Assembly (NCBI RefSeq): GCF_030646115.1
Contig: NZ_JAUSMX010000009.1
Coordinates: 186,001 to 250,000, forward strand
Origin: Fluviicoccus sp.
Lineage (GTDB): Bacteria > Pseudomonadota > Gammaproteobacteria > Pseudomonadales > Moraxellaceae
Length of the DNA: 64,000 bases
Direction: 5' to 3'
Shown: positions 8,841-17,969 of the stretch, piece after piece
Numbering within the stretch: the first letter of the stretch is position 1
How the letters are laid out: each line of letters opens with the position of its first letter
Made by a program: the position numbers and the translations under genes
The notes under the pieces: model-generated
What the model saw: the letters and a program-made list of their open reading frames with translations, nothing else
The model's database searches: none
What the model was told of the DNA's origin: nothing

Positions 8841-10652
8841 TTACTCCTGCAGCAAAGTGACCGCAATTTCAAACACCGAGGTCGTACCGCTGACCTCGTT
8901 CCCCACGATCAGCAACGGCTTGCCGCCGGGTGCATCTGCTGCTGCCACAAAACGCATGCCTTCCGGGCCCAGATCCATGCCTGCCGCCACGGCAGCCGCA
9001 TCCGGGCTGACCGTCACGTCACGCGGGTTCACATACTGCACAAAGGCCGGTGCAAAGGGGTTGGAGATGTCATAAACCATGACACCGCCCATGCGCTCCA
9101 GCCCGATAAAGGCATAGGTATGACCCTGGATCTTGCCGATGGCCAGTGCTTCCGGCTCCGGCCCCTTGCTGTTGCTGCGCTTGTCACCGGTCAAAGAACC
9201 GTTGTGGTCCTGGTTGAACAGCGCGCCATAACGCAGGGCGGTGATGCGTTCAAACGAATTGCCGGAATCAAAAACCTGCTCGCCCGTTTCGGCATCCCAG
9301 ATGGCGAATGAGCGGCTGCCGTAGGCATAAAGCTTGTTGACGGTAACGCCGCCGTTGAAGGCTTTGGTGGCCTGATAGGAAAACTTCAGTCGGCCAAGGG
9401 TGGAGTCGGTATTGAGGCCCGCCAGCATCGGACCCATGACCAGGTCGGAGTCGGCGATATCCTTCAGCGCCAGTTCATCGCGGCATTTGCTGCTCTTGTG
9501 GTAGTAACCGGCGGCGGCGCACACGGCGGCATTGTTCAGCCCGTTCAGCCAATCCTCGCGGCTGTCGCCTTCGTTGGCGGTGACCACGTAGTTCCTGCCA
9601 TTGTAGTCAAGGCTGCTGATGGTGTCCGGCATGTACATGCCCAGCACCGGCCAGGTGCGCAGGTTGACGCCGTCCTGCTGGCTGGCATCCAGTTCATTGC
9701 CGGGCAGGTTATGGTCCTTGAATCCCAGGCCGATGATTTTCTGTACGGTGTTGTCTTCAAGGTTGAGAACGGCCAGGGCGTTGTTTTCCTGCAACGACAC
9801 GTAGGCGCGTTTACCGTCGGCGCGCACGCTCAGGTATTCCGGCTCCAGGTCTTGCGCCACGGAGGCATTGACGCCGGAAAGCACCATTCTACCCAGAGGA
9901 AGCTGGCTGTTGCGCGGGCCGCCGACATTGAAGTCAGTGAAGCCGAGGGTGCTGACCGCGAAGTTGCTGACGTTGATGACGGACACGCTGCCTTCCGGAT
10001 CGATGGTATATCCGACATTCGGTTCACCCTCGTTCGCCACCAGCAGCTTGCCGCCATCCGGGGTAAAGGTGAGCATGTCGGGCAGTGCACCGACGCTGAC
10101 GGCGTTGACGTAGGCCAGGGTTGTCGCATTCAGGAAAATCACCCAGCCGGTGTCGGTCTTGGGGTTGGCTTCAACCGCCACCGCCACCAGATTGCCGCTG
10201 ACCGCAATGCTGTTGGCTCCACCCACAGCGGCCAGGCCGGCGGCCTTGCCGTTGTCGACCAGCAACTGCTTCAGGTCCAGGCTTTGCTTCAGCGGCAGCG
10301 TGGCATTGGTATGAATATCCTTGCTGTCAAAGACATCCACCGCGCCGCTCAGGGCGTTGACGGTGAAGATCAACTTGCCGGTCTTGTCATAGGCCACGAT
10401 TTCAGCGGCGCTGACATTGAAGCCTTGCGAGGCGCTGCGGGCAATGCGGTTCAGGGCGAGGGTCTGGCCAGCGCCGTTTTTGCCGTCAAGGCCGTTTGCT
10501 CCGTTGCTGCCATTAGTGCCGTTGCTGCCATTGGCGCCATTGGTTCCGTTAATGCCATCCTTGCCGGCGATGCCGGGATCGCCGTCGTCCATACAGGCCG
10601 TCAGCGCAAGGGCCGTGATGGCGGTAATAAGGGATTTTTTCAGGAAATGCAT
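8841..10652 (-). CDS. choice-of-anchor I family lipoprotein with collagen-like linker
   Basis: A 603-residue secreted lipoprotein: basic start MHFLKK, hydrophobic stretch, lipobox LTAC with Cys20. Residues 24-60 are an unbroken run of twelve Gly-X-Y triplets rich in Asn, Ser and Asp, a collagen-like spacer. The rest is a beta-propeller-like domain with repeated blades (LLVANEGEPN, VVTANEGDSREDW, GPEPEALAIG, LLIVGNEVSGTTS) as in choice-of-anchor I/esterase-like proteins, often found beside phosphatase domains, but no catalytic domain is visible here. ATG at 10652 has CGGAGC upstream and starts a clean signal peptide; the in-frame extension to 10916 does not. Likely on the cell surface or periplasmic face of a membrane; function unknown. 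Confidence 0.8.
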   Translation of the reverse strand: MHFLKKSLITAITALALTACMDDGDPGIAGKDGINGTNGANGSNGTNGSNGANGLDGKNGAGQTLALNRIARSASQGFNVSAAEIVAYDKTGKLIFTVNALSGAVDVFDSKDIHTNATLPLKQSLDLKQLLVDNGKAAGLAAVGGANSIAVSGNLVAVAVEANPKTDTGWVIFLNATTLAYVNAVSVGALPDMLTFTPDGGKLLVANEGEPNVGYTIDPEGSVSVINVSNFAVSTLGFTDFNVGGPRNSQLPLGRMVLSGVNASVAQDLEPEYLSVRADGKRAYVSLQENNALAVLNLEDNTVQKIIGLGFKDHNLPGNELDASQQDGVNLRTWPVLGMYMPDTISSLDYNGRNYVVTANEGDSREDWLNGLNNAAVCAAAGYYHKSSKCRDELALKDIADSDLVMGPMLAGLNTDSTLGRLKFSYQATKAFNGGVTVNKLYAYGSRSFAIWDAETGEQVFDSGNSFERITALRYGALFNQDHNGSLTGDKRSNSKGPEPEALAIGKIQGHTYAFIGLERMGGVMVYDISNPFAPAFVQYVNPRDVTVSPDAAAVAAGMDLGPEGMRFVAAADAPGGKPLLIVGNEVSGTTSVFEIAVTLLQE

Positions 10653-10786
10653 GAGGTTCGCTCCGGTGGGCGGTAAATATCCGGAGCAGAAATAACGCGG
10701 CCGCATGACAGCGGTGTTGCTGTTTGATGAGGGAATGATGACGCCGGACGGGGGCGTGCCGCAACGGCTTCGCCCCCGGGATGCGG

Positions 10787-11704
10787 CTAGCGGGGCTTCA
10801 GGGTAAAGCCTGTCTTGGGGAAGTGAAGGTGCAATGTTCCCAGTTCCGGGTCCTGGCGCGCCACGATCCAGGTGGCTGCAGTGGCTCCGGCCAGCACCCC
10901 GTCGGTGGGTTCGCAACCATAGTCCGAGGGGGCGATGCTGACATCGCGGTCAACCATCGGGTCAAGGCGGTGCGCCTCGGGAATGTTGCGCGGGGTGCAT
11001 TGGCGGGCGGCATCCAGGGCTTGTTGTGCCGTGATATCCGTGCGGATGCCGTGACCAAAGGCCTTCATCCGCTCCATCCAGGCCAGAGTGCGCGGGTAGT
11101 CACGCAATAGCGGCGACTCGGCGAGTTCATGCACAAACCACAGGCTGTGGTAGGTGGAAAAGTCGGCATGAGTGGGGACAGATCCGAACAGGAAGTTGTC
11201 GCTCAGCCGTTGTTCCACATCGGCCAGATGCTGTTTGACACGGGGCTTGGCCTGGCGGGGGCTGACGGCACGGACACGGGCCTTGCGTCCGAGGTTGATG
11301 CGGTCCCAGATAAAGCGGCCGATATCCAGCGCGGACATGGCCTTCCACACCTTGCGATTGAGGGTGGGCGTACTGGCGGCGAACATGCAGGCGAAGAAGA
11401 TCTGCAGGTCAACCTCGGCAACATAGGCTTGCATTTCGGAAGTGCCGTTCTCCAGCGCCAGTTCGGGTTTGTTGGATAATGCGGCGATTTCGGCGGCAAT
11501 GGTGCGGGAATCGCAGAAGATGTCGGCGCCGATCTGCGCCACCGGGATCTTGCGGTAGCCGCCGGCCAGCTGCGCCAGCATCGGTCGCGGCGGCATTTCC
11601 CGGGTGGTCACGGACTGCCAGCTGAGGCCGGTGTAGCCCAGCATGGCGCGGATCTTTTCCGAGAACGGGGACATGGGATAGTGGTGCAGGATCAGGTCGG
11701 CCAT
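10787..11704 (-). CDS. glutathione S-transferase-like protein
   Basis: A 305-residue protein with an N-terminal thioredoxin-like GST domain (LILHHYPMSPFSEKIRAMLGYTGL, then a conserved-type KIPVAQIGADIFCDSRTIAAEI glutathione-site block at about residues 50-75) and an all-helical C-terminal half. It is longer than classical GSTs (about 210 residues), with an extra C-terminal part resembling beta strands. The residue after YPMSP is Phe, and whether a Ser or Tyr serves as the catalytic residue is unclear. Start 11704 was chosen for AAGGA upstream; an in-frame ATG at 11722 is possible. Stands alone; substrate unknown. Confidence 0.78.
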   Translation of the reverse strand: MADLILHHYPMSPFSEKIRAMLGYTGLSWQSVTTREMPPRPMLAQLAGGYRKIPVAQIGADIFCDSRTIAAEIAALSNKPELALENGTSEMQAYVAEVDLQIFFACMFAASTPTLNRKVWKAMSALDIGRFIWDRINLGRKARVRAVSPRQAKPRVKQHLADVEQRLSDNFLFGSVPTHADFSTYHSLWFVHELAESPLLRDYPRTLAWMERMKAFGHGIRTDITAQQALDAARQCTPRNIPEAHRLDPMVDRDVSIAPSDYGCEPTDGVLAGATAATWIVARQDPELGTLHLHFPKTGFTLKPR

Positions 11705-11734
11705 GAGGGTTCCTTGAGTCATTCCGAAATAAAG

Positions 11735-11757
11735 AAAAGGGGCCGAAGCCCCTTTTT
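11735..11757. terminator. bidirectional terminator downstream of the aminotransferase gene
   Basis: Stem AAAAGGGGC / GCCCCTTTT with loop CGAA and T-runs on both strands. On the minus strand it lies 23 bases after the aminotransferase stop. Confidence 0.85.
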
Positions 11758-11779
11758 GTCTAAACGTTCAGGCGGTATA

Positions 11780-12964
11780 TCAGCCTTCAATCGCCTTCTT
11801 GATGCGGCCAATCGCATCTTCCAGCACCTTCATGCTGGTGGCGTAGGAAATACGCATGTGGCCGTCCAGACCAAACGCGGAACCCGGCACCACGGCTACA
11901 CCGACGGTGTTCAGCAGCAGGTCCGCGAATTCCAGATCGTTCTTCAGGCCCAGCTTGGCAATGGCGCCTTCGACGTTGCAGAAGGCATAGAAAGCGCCGT
12001 CAGCAGCGGAGCAGGATACGCCCTGAATCTGGTTCAGCGCGCCCACCACATAGTCGTGACGTTCCTTGAAAGCCTTGACCATCGGCAGCAGCACATCCTG
12101 CGGGCCGTTCAGCGCGGCTTCGGCGGCGACTTGCGAGATCGAGGTCGGGTTGGACGTCGATTGCGACTGCACGTTCTTCATGGCACCGATCAGCTTGGCC
12201 GGGCCGGCAGCGTAACCGATGCGCCAGCCGGTCATGGCATAGGCCTTGGACACACCGTTCAGGACGATGGTGCGGTCATAGAGGTCCGGAGCCACGGTGA
12301 CGATGTTCTCGAACTTCTCGGCCGTCCAGATGATGTGCTCGTACATGTCGTCGGTGGCGATCAGCACTTGCGGGTGCTTGCGCAGCACGTCGGCCAGCGC
12401 CAGCAGTTCAGCCTTGGAATAGACCATGCCGGTCGGGTTCGACGGCGAGTTCAGCACCAGCAGCTTGGTGTTCGGCGTAATGGCCTGTTCCAGCTGGGCA
12501 GCCGTGATCTTGTAACCTTGCGCTTGCGGGCACTCGATGCACACCGGGGTGGCGTCGGCAATCAGCACCATGTCCGGGTAGGAGACCCAGTACGGGGCCG
12601 GGATGATGACTTCGTCGCCCTTATTGAGGAAAGCCAGCGCCAGGTTGAAGAAGCTCTGCTTACCGCCACAGGACACCAGGATCTGGTTCGGGGCGTAGTC
12701 CAGGCCTTGGTCGCGCTTGAACTTGGCAATGATGGCCTTCTTCAGGCCGGGGGTGCCGTCAACGGCGGTGTACTTGGTGAAACCGTTTTCAATGGCCTTG
12801 ATGGCCGCCGCCTTGATGTGCTCCGGGGTGTCGAAGTCCGGCTCGCCGGCGCCCAGACCGATAATGTCCTTGCCGGCAGCTTTCAGTTCAGCCGCCTTGT
12901 TGGTAACGGCCAGGGTGGGGGAGGGCTTGATGCTCAGTACGCGGTCGGAGAGACGAAGTTCCAC
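11780..12964 (-). CDS. aspartate aminotransferase family (class I PLP enzyme)
   Basis: A 394-residue fold-type I aminotransferase. The schiff-base lysine is Lys240 in GVSKAYAMTGWRIGY, and NSPSNPTG and RISYATS supply other PLP and substrate contacts. The sequence is of the Ib-type aspartate aminotransferase group (Thermus/Bacillus-like), which converts aspartate and 2-oxoglutarate to oxaloacetate and glutamate; some members also act on prephenate or aromatic amino acids. Length is normal. Divergent from uvrB with 79 bases between starts; ends at a strong hairpin terminator. Confidence 0.88.
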   Translation of the reverse strand: MELRLSDRVLSIKPSPTLAVTNKAAELKAAGKDIIGLGAGEPDFDTPEHIKAAAIKAIENGFTKYTAVDGTPGLKKAIIAKFKRDQGLDYAPNQILVSCGGKQSFFNLALAFLNKGDEVIIPAPYWVSYPDMVLIADATPVCIECPQAQGYKITAAQLEQAITPNTKLLVLNSPSNPTGMVYSKAELLALADVLRKHPQVLIATDDMYEHIIWTAEKFENIVTVAPDLYDRTIVLNGVSKAYAMTGWRIGYAAGPAKLIGAMKNVQSQSTSNPTSISQVAAEAALNGPQDVLLPMVKAFKERHDYVVGALNQIQGVSCSAADGAFYAFCNVEGAIAKLGLKNDLEFADLLLNTVGVAVVPGSAFGLDGHMRISYATSMKVLEDAIGRIKKAIEG

Positions 12965-13043
12965 GGGTCAACCTCTTGTTCAGGATTATGTGACAACAGG
13001 TCTGGCATAATACCCGAAAATCCCGGATGAAAAGAGTGAAAAG

Positions 13044-15059
13044 ATGACAACTCCGCGCCGCTTTGAACTGGTGACCGACTACCAGCCCGCCGGAGATCAG
13101 CCCACTGCCATTGCCGGACTGGTGGAAGGCGTTCGCGATGGCCTGCAGTACCAGATGCTGTTGGGAGTCACCGGTTCTGGCAAGACCTTCACCATTGCTA
13201 ATGTGGTGCAGCAGTTGCAGCGGCCCACCATCGTCATGGCGCACAACAAGACGCTGGCGGCGCAGCTCTACAGCGAGTTCAAGGCCTTTTTTCCCCACAA
13301 CGCCGTCGAATACTTCGTTTCCTACTACGACTACTACCAGCCCGAAGCCTATGTGCCGTCGTCGGACACTTATATCGAGAAGGATTCGGCGGTCAACGAC
13401 CAGATCGACCAGCTGCGGTTGTCCGCGACCAAGGCGTTGCTGGAGCGGAAGGATGTGCTGATCGTGGCCAGCGTCTCGGCGATTTACGGTCTGGGCGACC
13501 CCGATGCCTACCTGAAGATGCTGCTGCATATCAGTCGCGGCGAACGCGTTGACCAGCGCGCCATTTTGCGGCGGCTGGCGGAAATGCAGTACCAGCGCAA
13601 CGATGTCGATTTCTGTCGCGGCGCTTACCGGGTGCGCGGCGAAATCATCGACATCTTCCCGGCAGAGTCGGACGACGAGGCCATCCGCATCAGCCTGTTT
13701 GATGAGGAAGTGGAGGCGCTGACCTATTTTGACCCGCTGACCGGCGCCACCCTGCGCAAGGTGAACCGCGTCACCATCTATCCCAAGACCCACTACGTTA
13801 CGCCCAAGGACCAGATCCAGAAAGCCATCGACAGCATCAAGGCGGAGCTGGAAACGCGCTTGCAGTGGTTCCTCGACAACAACAAGCTGGTGGAACATCA
13901 GCGCCTGAAGGAGCGCACCAAGTACGATCTGGAAATGCTGCAACAGCTGGGTTATTGCAACGGCATTGAAAACTATTCGCGGCACTTGTCCGGACGCGAT
14001 GGCGGTGAAGCGCCGCCGACCTTGTTCGACTATTTGCCGGACGATGCGCTGCTGGTGATCGACGAGTCGCACGTCTCCATTCCGCAGATCGGCGCCATGT
14101 ACAAGGGCGACCGCGCGCGCAAGGAAAACCTGGTCAATTACGGCTTCCGCATGCCCTCGGCGCTGGACAACCGGCCGATGATGTTCGAGGAGTGGGAGAA
14201 AATTAGCCCGCAGACCATTTTTGTCTCCGCCACGCCCGGCCCCTATGAGATTGCGCATGCCCAGCGCGGCGTCGAACAGGTGGTGCGGCCGACCGGGCTG
14301 GTCGATCCGATCATTGAAATCCGTCCGGCCTTTACGCAAGTGGATGATTTGCTGTCGGAAATCCGGTTGCGGGTGAAAGTCGACGAGCGCGTCCTGGTAA
14401 CGACGCTGACCAAACGCATGGCGGAGGATTTGACCAAATATCTGGCCGAGCATCAGGTGCGGGTGCGCTACCTGCATTCCGATATTGATACCGTGGAGCG
14501 GGTGGAGATCATCCGTGACCTGCGCAAGGGCGTGTTCGATGTGCTGGTGGGCATCAACCTGCTTCGGGAAGGGCTGGATATGCCGGAAGTGTCGCTGGTG
14601 GCGATTCTCGATGCCGATAAGGAAGGCTTCTTGCGTTCGGAGCGGTCGTTGATCCAGACCATCGGCCGGGCGGCGCGCCATCTCAACGGCCGGGCCATTC
14701 TCTATGCGGAACGCATGACCGGCTCCATGCAGCGCGCCATTGACGAGACGGACCGTCGTCGCGCCAAGCAGGTTGCCTTCAATCTGGAACATGGCATTAC
14801 ACCGCGCAGTATTTCCAAACCGGTAGTGGATATCCTGGACTTCTATGCACCGGACGGGGCCGAACCGGCCTTCCTCAAGGCATCGGAGAGTGGCCCGGCG
14901 GTCTATCGCGCCACCGACCCCAAGGCGCTGGTGCGCCAGATCAAGGCGGTGGAAGCAGGGATGATGGCCAAGGCGCGGGAGCTCAAATTCGAGGAGGCGG
15001 CGCGCATGCGCGATGAACTGCATGCGCTGAAAGAGCAGTTGCTGCTGGTCAGCGGCTAG
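13044..15059 (+). CDS. uvrB: UvrABC system protein B
   Basis: A 671-residue nucleotide-excision-repair subunit that loads onto damage with UvrA and positions UvrC. Walker A is GVTGSGKT (residues 41-48), the beta-hairpin region includes [12 protein letters not shown], the DEAD-like box is VIDESHVS, and helicase motif VI is QTIGRAARH. The C-terminal UVR domain (about residues 630-665, ending in [16 protein letters not shown]) that binds UvrC is present. Length matches the family. The ATG follows GAGTGAAAAG. I found no convincing LexA box in the short divergent region. Confidence 0.97.
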   Translation: MTTPRRFELVTDYQPAGDQPTAIAGLVEGVRDGLQYQMLLGVTGSGKTFTIANVVQQLQRPTIVMAHNKTLAAQLYSEFKAFFPHNAVEYFVSYYDYYQPEAYVPSSDTYIEKDSAVNDQIDQLRLSATKALLERKDVLIVASVSAIYGLGDPDAYLKMLLHISRGERVDQRAILRRLAEMQYQRNDVDFCRGAYRVRGEIIDIFPAESDDEAIRISLFDEEVEALTYFDPLTGATLRKVNRVTIYPKTHYVTPKDQIQKAIDSIKAELETRLQWFLDNNKLVEHQRLKERTKYDLEMLQQLGYCNGIENYSRHLSGRDGGEAPPTLFDYLPDDALLVIDESHVSIPQIGAMYKGDRARKENLVNYGFRMPSALDNRPMMFEEWEKISPQTIFVSATPGPYEIAHAQRGVEQVVRPTGLVDPIIEIRPAFTQVDDLLSEIRLRVKVDERVLVTTLTKRMAEDLTKYLAEHQVRVRYLHSDIDTVERVEIIRDLRKGVFDVLVGINLLREGLDMPEVSLVAILDADKEGFLRSERSLIQTIGRAARHLNGRAILYAERMTGSMQRAIDETDRRRAKQVAFNLEHGITPRSISKPVVDILDFYAPDGAEPAFLKASESGPAVYRATDPKALVRQIKAVEAGMMAKARELKFEEAARMRDELHALKEQLLLVSG

Positions 15060-15066
15060 GCCGGTT

Positions 15067-16014
15067 TCAGGCCATGCAAACCCGGTTGCGGCCCTGCCGC
15101 TTGGCGGCATACAGCGCTTGGTCCGCGTGCTGCAACAGGGTGGCCAGTGTTTCCATGGGGTAACTGGGGGTGGCGATACCGATGCTGATGGTCAACAGGA
15201 TGTGTTGGCCGTCATCCAGATCAATGGGCGACGCTTCAATGGACTGCCGCAGGCGGTCGGCGACCTCATGGGCGCTGTCCAGTTCCGTTTGCACCAGCAG
15301 GATGGCGAACTCTTCGCCGCCTATCCGTCCGGCCAGATCGGTGTCGCGCAGGCTGCCGCGAATGATGTCCGCCACCTTGCATAAAGCCTGATCGCCAACG
15401 GCGTGGCCGAAGGTATCGTTGATGTTCTTGAAGAAGTCGATATCGCACATCAGCAGCGCCAGCGGCTCGTTATAGCGGCGGCTGCGGCTGAGCGTGCTTT
15501 CCGCCCGTTCCAGGAAATGGCGGCGGTTGCTGAGACGGGTCAGGTCATCCGTGGTCGCCAGTCTTAATAGTTCGTCCTCCAGATGCTTGCGTTCCGTCAT
15601 GTCGGTAGACATGCCCAGCAGGGCGTACATCTCGCCCTTGTCGGTGAACAACGGCATTTTCACCGACCAGTAGAAGCGGTCACGGCCGTCAGGCAAGCGG
15701 AAGACTTCCATGCCTTCCACCTTGCAGCCGCCGACTGTTGCCTGTGCATCCAGAAGCCGGAAATGGCTGCCGGCATCAGGGGGGAAGAGGTCTTCATCGT
15801 GCAAGCCGATCAACTGGGCGGGCGGACGCTGCAGCAGTTCTCCAAAGGCCCGGTTGGCGTACAGATAGCGCCCGTCCGGTGCTTTCATGTAGACACAGGC
15901 CCGGATATTGTCGAGCACCGTCACCAGCAGCGCCTGATGGGTGCGCAGGGCGTGTTCATCGTCCAAAAAGGAAGGGGACTTGGCGGAAATATGGGGGAAG
16001 GAATTGCTGTTCAT
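15067..16014 (-). CDS. PAS-domain diguanylate cyclase
   Basis: A 315-residue cytosolic protein without membrane segments: an N-terminal PAS domain (about residues 30-145; NIRACVYMKAPDGRYLYANRAF) followed by a GGDEF domain. The active-site motif is GGEEF at 232-236, so it should make cyclic di-GMP, and the product-inhibition site RDTD (223-226) lies exactly five residues before it. Start 16014 was chosen because AGGA sits seven bases upstream; ATGs at 16038 and 16062 are possible. Its 3' end converges with uvrB, seven bases apart. The signal sensed by the PAS domain is unknown. Confidence 0.88.
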   Translation of the reverse strand: MNSNSFPHISAKSPSFLDDEHALRTHQALLVTVLDNIRACVYMKAPDGRYLYANRAFGELLQRPPAQLIGLHDEDLFPPDAGSHFRLLDAQATVGGCKVEGMEVFRLPDGRDRFYWSVKMPLFTDKGEMYALLGMSTDMTERKHLEDELLRLATTDDLTRLSNRRHFLERAESTLSRSRRYNEPLALLMCDIDFFKNINDTFGHAVGDQALCKVADIIRGSLRDTDLAGRIGGEEFAILLVQTELDSAHEVADRLRQSIEASPIDLDDGQHILLTISIGIATPSYPMETLATLLQHADQALYAAKRQGRNRVCMA

Positions 16015-16248
16015 TTTCCATTTCCTGAGGTTAGCCATTCCTGGTGAATCCTTGTGCAGCAAAACGTACGGAGCGATTTTGCGTGCATCCCGTAAATCTT
16101 ATGCAAGATGTCCGGGCTTCACCAGTTTTTGTGACGAAGTCGTCAAAAAGTGGCGTGAATGGAAAAAAGAGGGAGAGGAATTCGTTTGCTGGCAGTTGTC
16201 TTTGTTCTGTCACAGCTCATTCATCAGTTCTAAATGCGTTTTCCCCAT

Positions 16249-16277
16249 CCTGTGGCCATGACTTCAAAGACCACAGG
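16249..16277 (+). promoter_or_regulatory. inverted repeat overlapping the olsB ribosome-binding site
   Basis: CCTGTGG (16249-16255) can pair with CCACAGG (16271-16277); the right arm includes the first bases of the AGGTGA site used by the ATG at 16285. The hairpin could hide the ribosome-binding site, but this is inference and the repeat could be chance. Confidence 0.3.
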
Positions 16278-16284
16278 TGAAGCA

Positions 16285-17073
16285 ATGTTGGCAGTAACCC
16301 GCACAGGAGTAAGTGTTTTACAGGGTGGCATCGGTGAGATGCCGGGCAAGCAACCGCGTTTCGTGGCCCGTTTCGCCATGAGCCAGCGGGATGTCCAGGC
16401 CGCGCAACGCTTGCGCGCCGAGGTATTCAGTGCCGAATACGGGGTGCAGTTTGCCCATCCTTTGGGTCTGGATTGTGACCGTTTTGATGATTACTGCCTG
16501 CATCTCAATGTCTTCGACACCCGGCAGGACCGCCTGATCGCCACCACCCGTTTGTTGACCGGGGAACAGTCGCGTCATACCGGTGGTTATTACTCCGCCG
16601 GGGAGTTCGACCTGTCGCCGTTATTGCCCAACCTCAACGGACGGGTGCTTGAAATCGGCCGCACCTGCGTACATCCGGAATACCGTTCCGGGGCGGCCAT
16701 TACGGTCATGTGGTCGGCGCTGGCGGAGTACCTGATGGAAGAGGACTTTGCCTATCTGATCGGCTGCGCATCCATCCATCTTGACGAAGATGGCAGTCGT
16801 TATTCAGCTGTTGTCAGCACCTTGCAGGAAGATCAGTTTGTGCAGCCTGAATGGCGTGTTCGTCCCCGCCAGCACCTGCCGACTCTGCCGACGTTGTGCG
16901 GCGATGTCGGCGCCAGCCTGCCGCCCTTGCTCAAGGCCTATTTGCGCATGAATGCCAAAATAGGTGGAGAGGCCTGCTGGGACCCGGAATTCAACTGTGC
17001 CGATATGTTCATTGTGCTGGATGTATCCGCACTGGCCGGCCGATATGCCCAGCGTTTTATGAAGGCGGCCTAA
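16285..17073 (+). CDS. olsB: OlsB-like L-ornithine N-acyltransferase (GNAT fold)
   Basis: A 262-residue member of the Acetyltransf_5/OlsB group: FAMSQRDVQAAQRLRAEVFSAEYG near the N-terminus, then VLEIGRTCVHPEYRSG, the family's core block. OlsB transfers a 3-hydroxyacyl chain from ACP to the alpha-amino group of ornithine, giving lyso-ornithine lipid. The adjacent plsC-like gene would supply the second acylation (OlsA), which supports this role, although related GNAT proteins of the hemolysin group look similar. ATG at 16285 with AGGTGA upstream was chosen; earlier in-frame starts at 16234 and 16258 are weaker. Confidence 0.8.
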   Translation: MLAVTRTGVSVLQGGIGEMPGKQPRFVARFAMSQRDVQAAQRLRAEVFSAEYGVQFAHPLGLDCDRFDDYCLHLNVFDTRQDRLIATTRLLTGEQSRHTGGYYSAGEFDLSPLLPNLNGRVLEIGRTCVHPEYRSGAAITVMWSALAEYLMEEDFAYLIGCASIHLDEDGSRYSAVVSTLQEDQFVQPEWRVRPRQHLPTLPTLCGDVGASLPPLLKAYLRMNAKIGGEACWDPEFNCADMFIVLDVSALAGRYAQRFMKAA

Positions 17074-17129
17074 TGACAACGCCGGCAATCACTTCTAACA
17101 TGCCCGCATCCAGAAATCAGGAGAGAGGC

Positions 17130-17903
17130 ATGTCAGCGGTCAAGTCTTCCGTGGGCCGGTTGCAGGTGGCGGGGCGTATCACCCGGTTGGGTGCGCACAT
17201 TGGCGCCGGATTTGTGCTGGGCGTCGCCAGCGGGGCCTTGTTTGTCCAGCACCTGCCGTTCCAGCAGCCGGTCATCCGTTACTGGCACCGGCGCATGTGC
17301 AAGGTGCTGAACCTGGATATCCGCGTGCACGGCACGCCGGACCCGCGCCCGGCCTTGTGGGTCAGCAATCATGTGTCATGGATGGATATCCCGGTCATCG
17401 GCGCGCATTTCCCGGTGAGCTTTCTTTCCAAGGCGGAAGTGGCGGACTGGCCCATCGTCGGGCATCTGGCGCGGGCGGCTGGTACTCTCTACATCAAGCG
17501 CGGATCGGGTGACTCCAACGGTGTGTCGTCCCAAATGGCTGCGCATCTTCAGGCCGGGCGTTCGGTGTTGTTCTTCCCCGAAGGCACCACCACCGATGGC
17601 CGCCAGCTCAAGACCTTCTTCCACAAGCTGTTTCAGGCCGCCTGTGTCACCGGCGCGGATATCCAGCCGGTCGTATTGTGCTATCGGGATGAAATCGGGC
17701 AGCTGCATTCCGTGGCGCCCTTCATTGGAGATGACGAATTTACCGATCACCTGATGAAGGTGCTGAAGGAAAAACCGATGCAGGTGGAGTTGCTGGTATT
17801 GCCTAGAGTGTCGGTGGACGGCCGCGATGCACGGGCCTTATCGAAGCACTTGCGGCAGTTGATGGCGGAAGGGCTGGAACGTTTACATCAAGGCATCGTG
17901 TAG
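17130..17903 (+). CDS. olsA: OlsA/PlsC-type 1-acyl-glycerol-3-phosphate acyltransferase
   Basis: A 257-residue membrane-associated acyltransferase with the paired motifs of the PlsC family: NHVSWMD (His81, Asp86) and FPEGTT (149-154), and one N-terminal membrane segment (about residues 20-42). Given the olsB-like neighbour it probably acylates lyso-ornithine lipid, though it may also act as lysophosphatidate acyltransferase. The ATG at 17130 has AGGAG six bases upstream; an alternative start at 17073 overlaps the olsB stop by one base and would add 19 residues. A REP-like hairpin touches its stop codon. Confidence 0.78.
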   Translation: MSAVKSSVGRLQVAGRITRLGAHIGAGFVLGVASGALFVQHLPFQQPVIRYWHRRMCKVLNLDIRVHGTPDPRPALWVSNHVSWMDIPVIGAHFPVSFLSKAEVADWPIVGHLARAAGTLYIKRGSGDSNGVSSQMAAHLQAGRSVLFFPEGTTTDGRQLKTFFHKLFQAACVTGADIQPVVLCYRDEIGQLHSVAPFIGDDEFTDHLMKVLKEKPMQVELLVLPRVSVDGRDARALSKHLRQLMAEGLERLHQGIV

Positions 17904-17964
17904 GTCGGACTTCAGTCCGACACTGTTCATGGGTAGAAGCCGCCCCTTGAGACGGCTTCTACCC
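17901..17964. repeat. REP-like palindrome plus convergent terminator hairpin
   Basis: GTCGGAC-TTCA-GTCCGAC (17904-17921) resembles the two longer repeats at 47136-47207 (GTAGGTCGGGCTTCAGCCCGAC type) with compensating changes in the stem. Right after it comes a perfect 12-bp stem, GGGTAGAAGCCG / CGGCTTCTACCC (17931-17964), placed between the ends of convergent genes, where it can end transcription from both sides. Confidence 0.65.
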
Positions 17965-17969
17965 CGTTC

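Noticed and set aside
12965-13043. Possible LexA/SOS box upstream of uvrB
   Set aside because: I looked for CTG-N10-CAG spacing; only partial half-sites (ACAGG, CAGG) appear, without a matching partner.
12888-15110. Minus-strand open frame of 740 codons opposite uvrB
   Set aside because: Shadow frame of uvrB; composition of the translation (rich in His, Arg, Gln) is typical of antisense reading.
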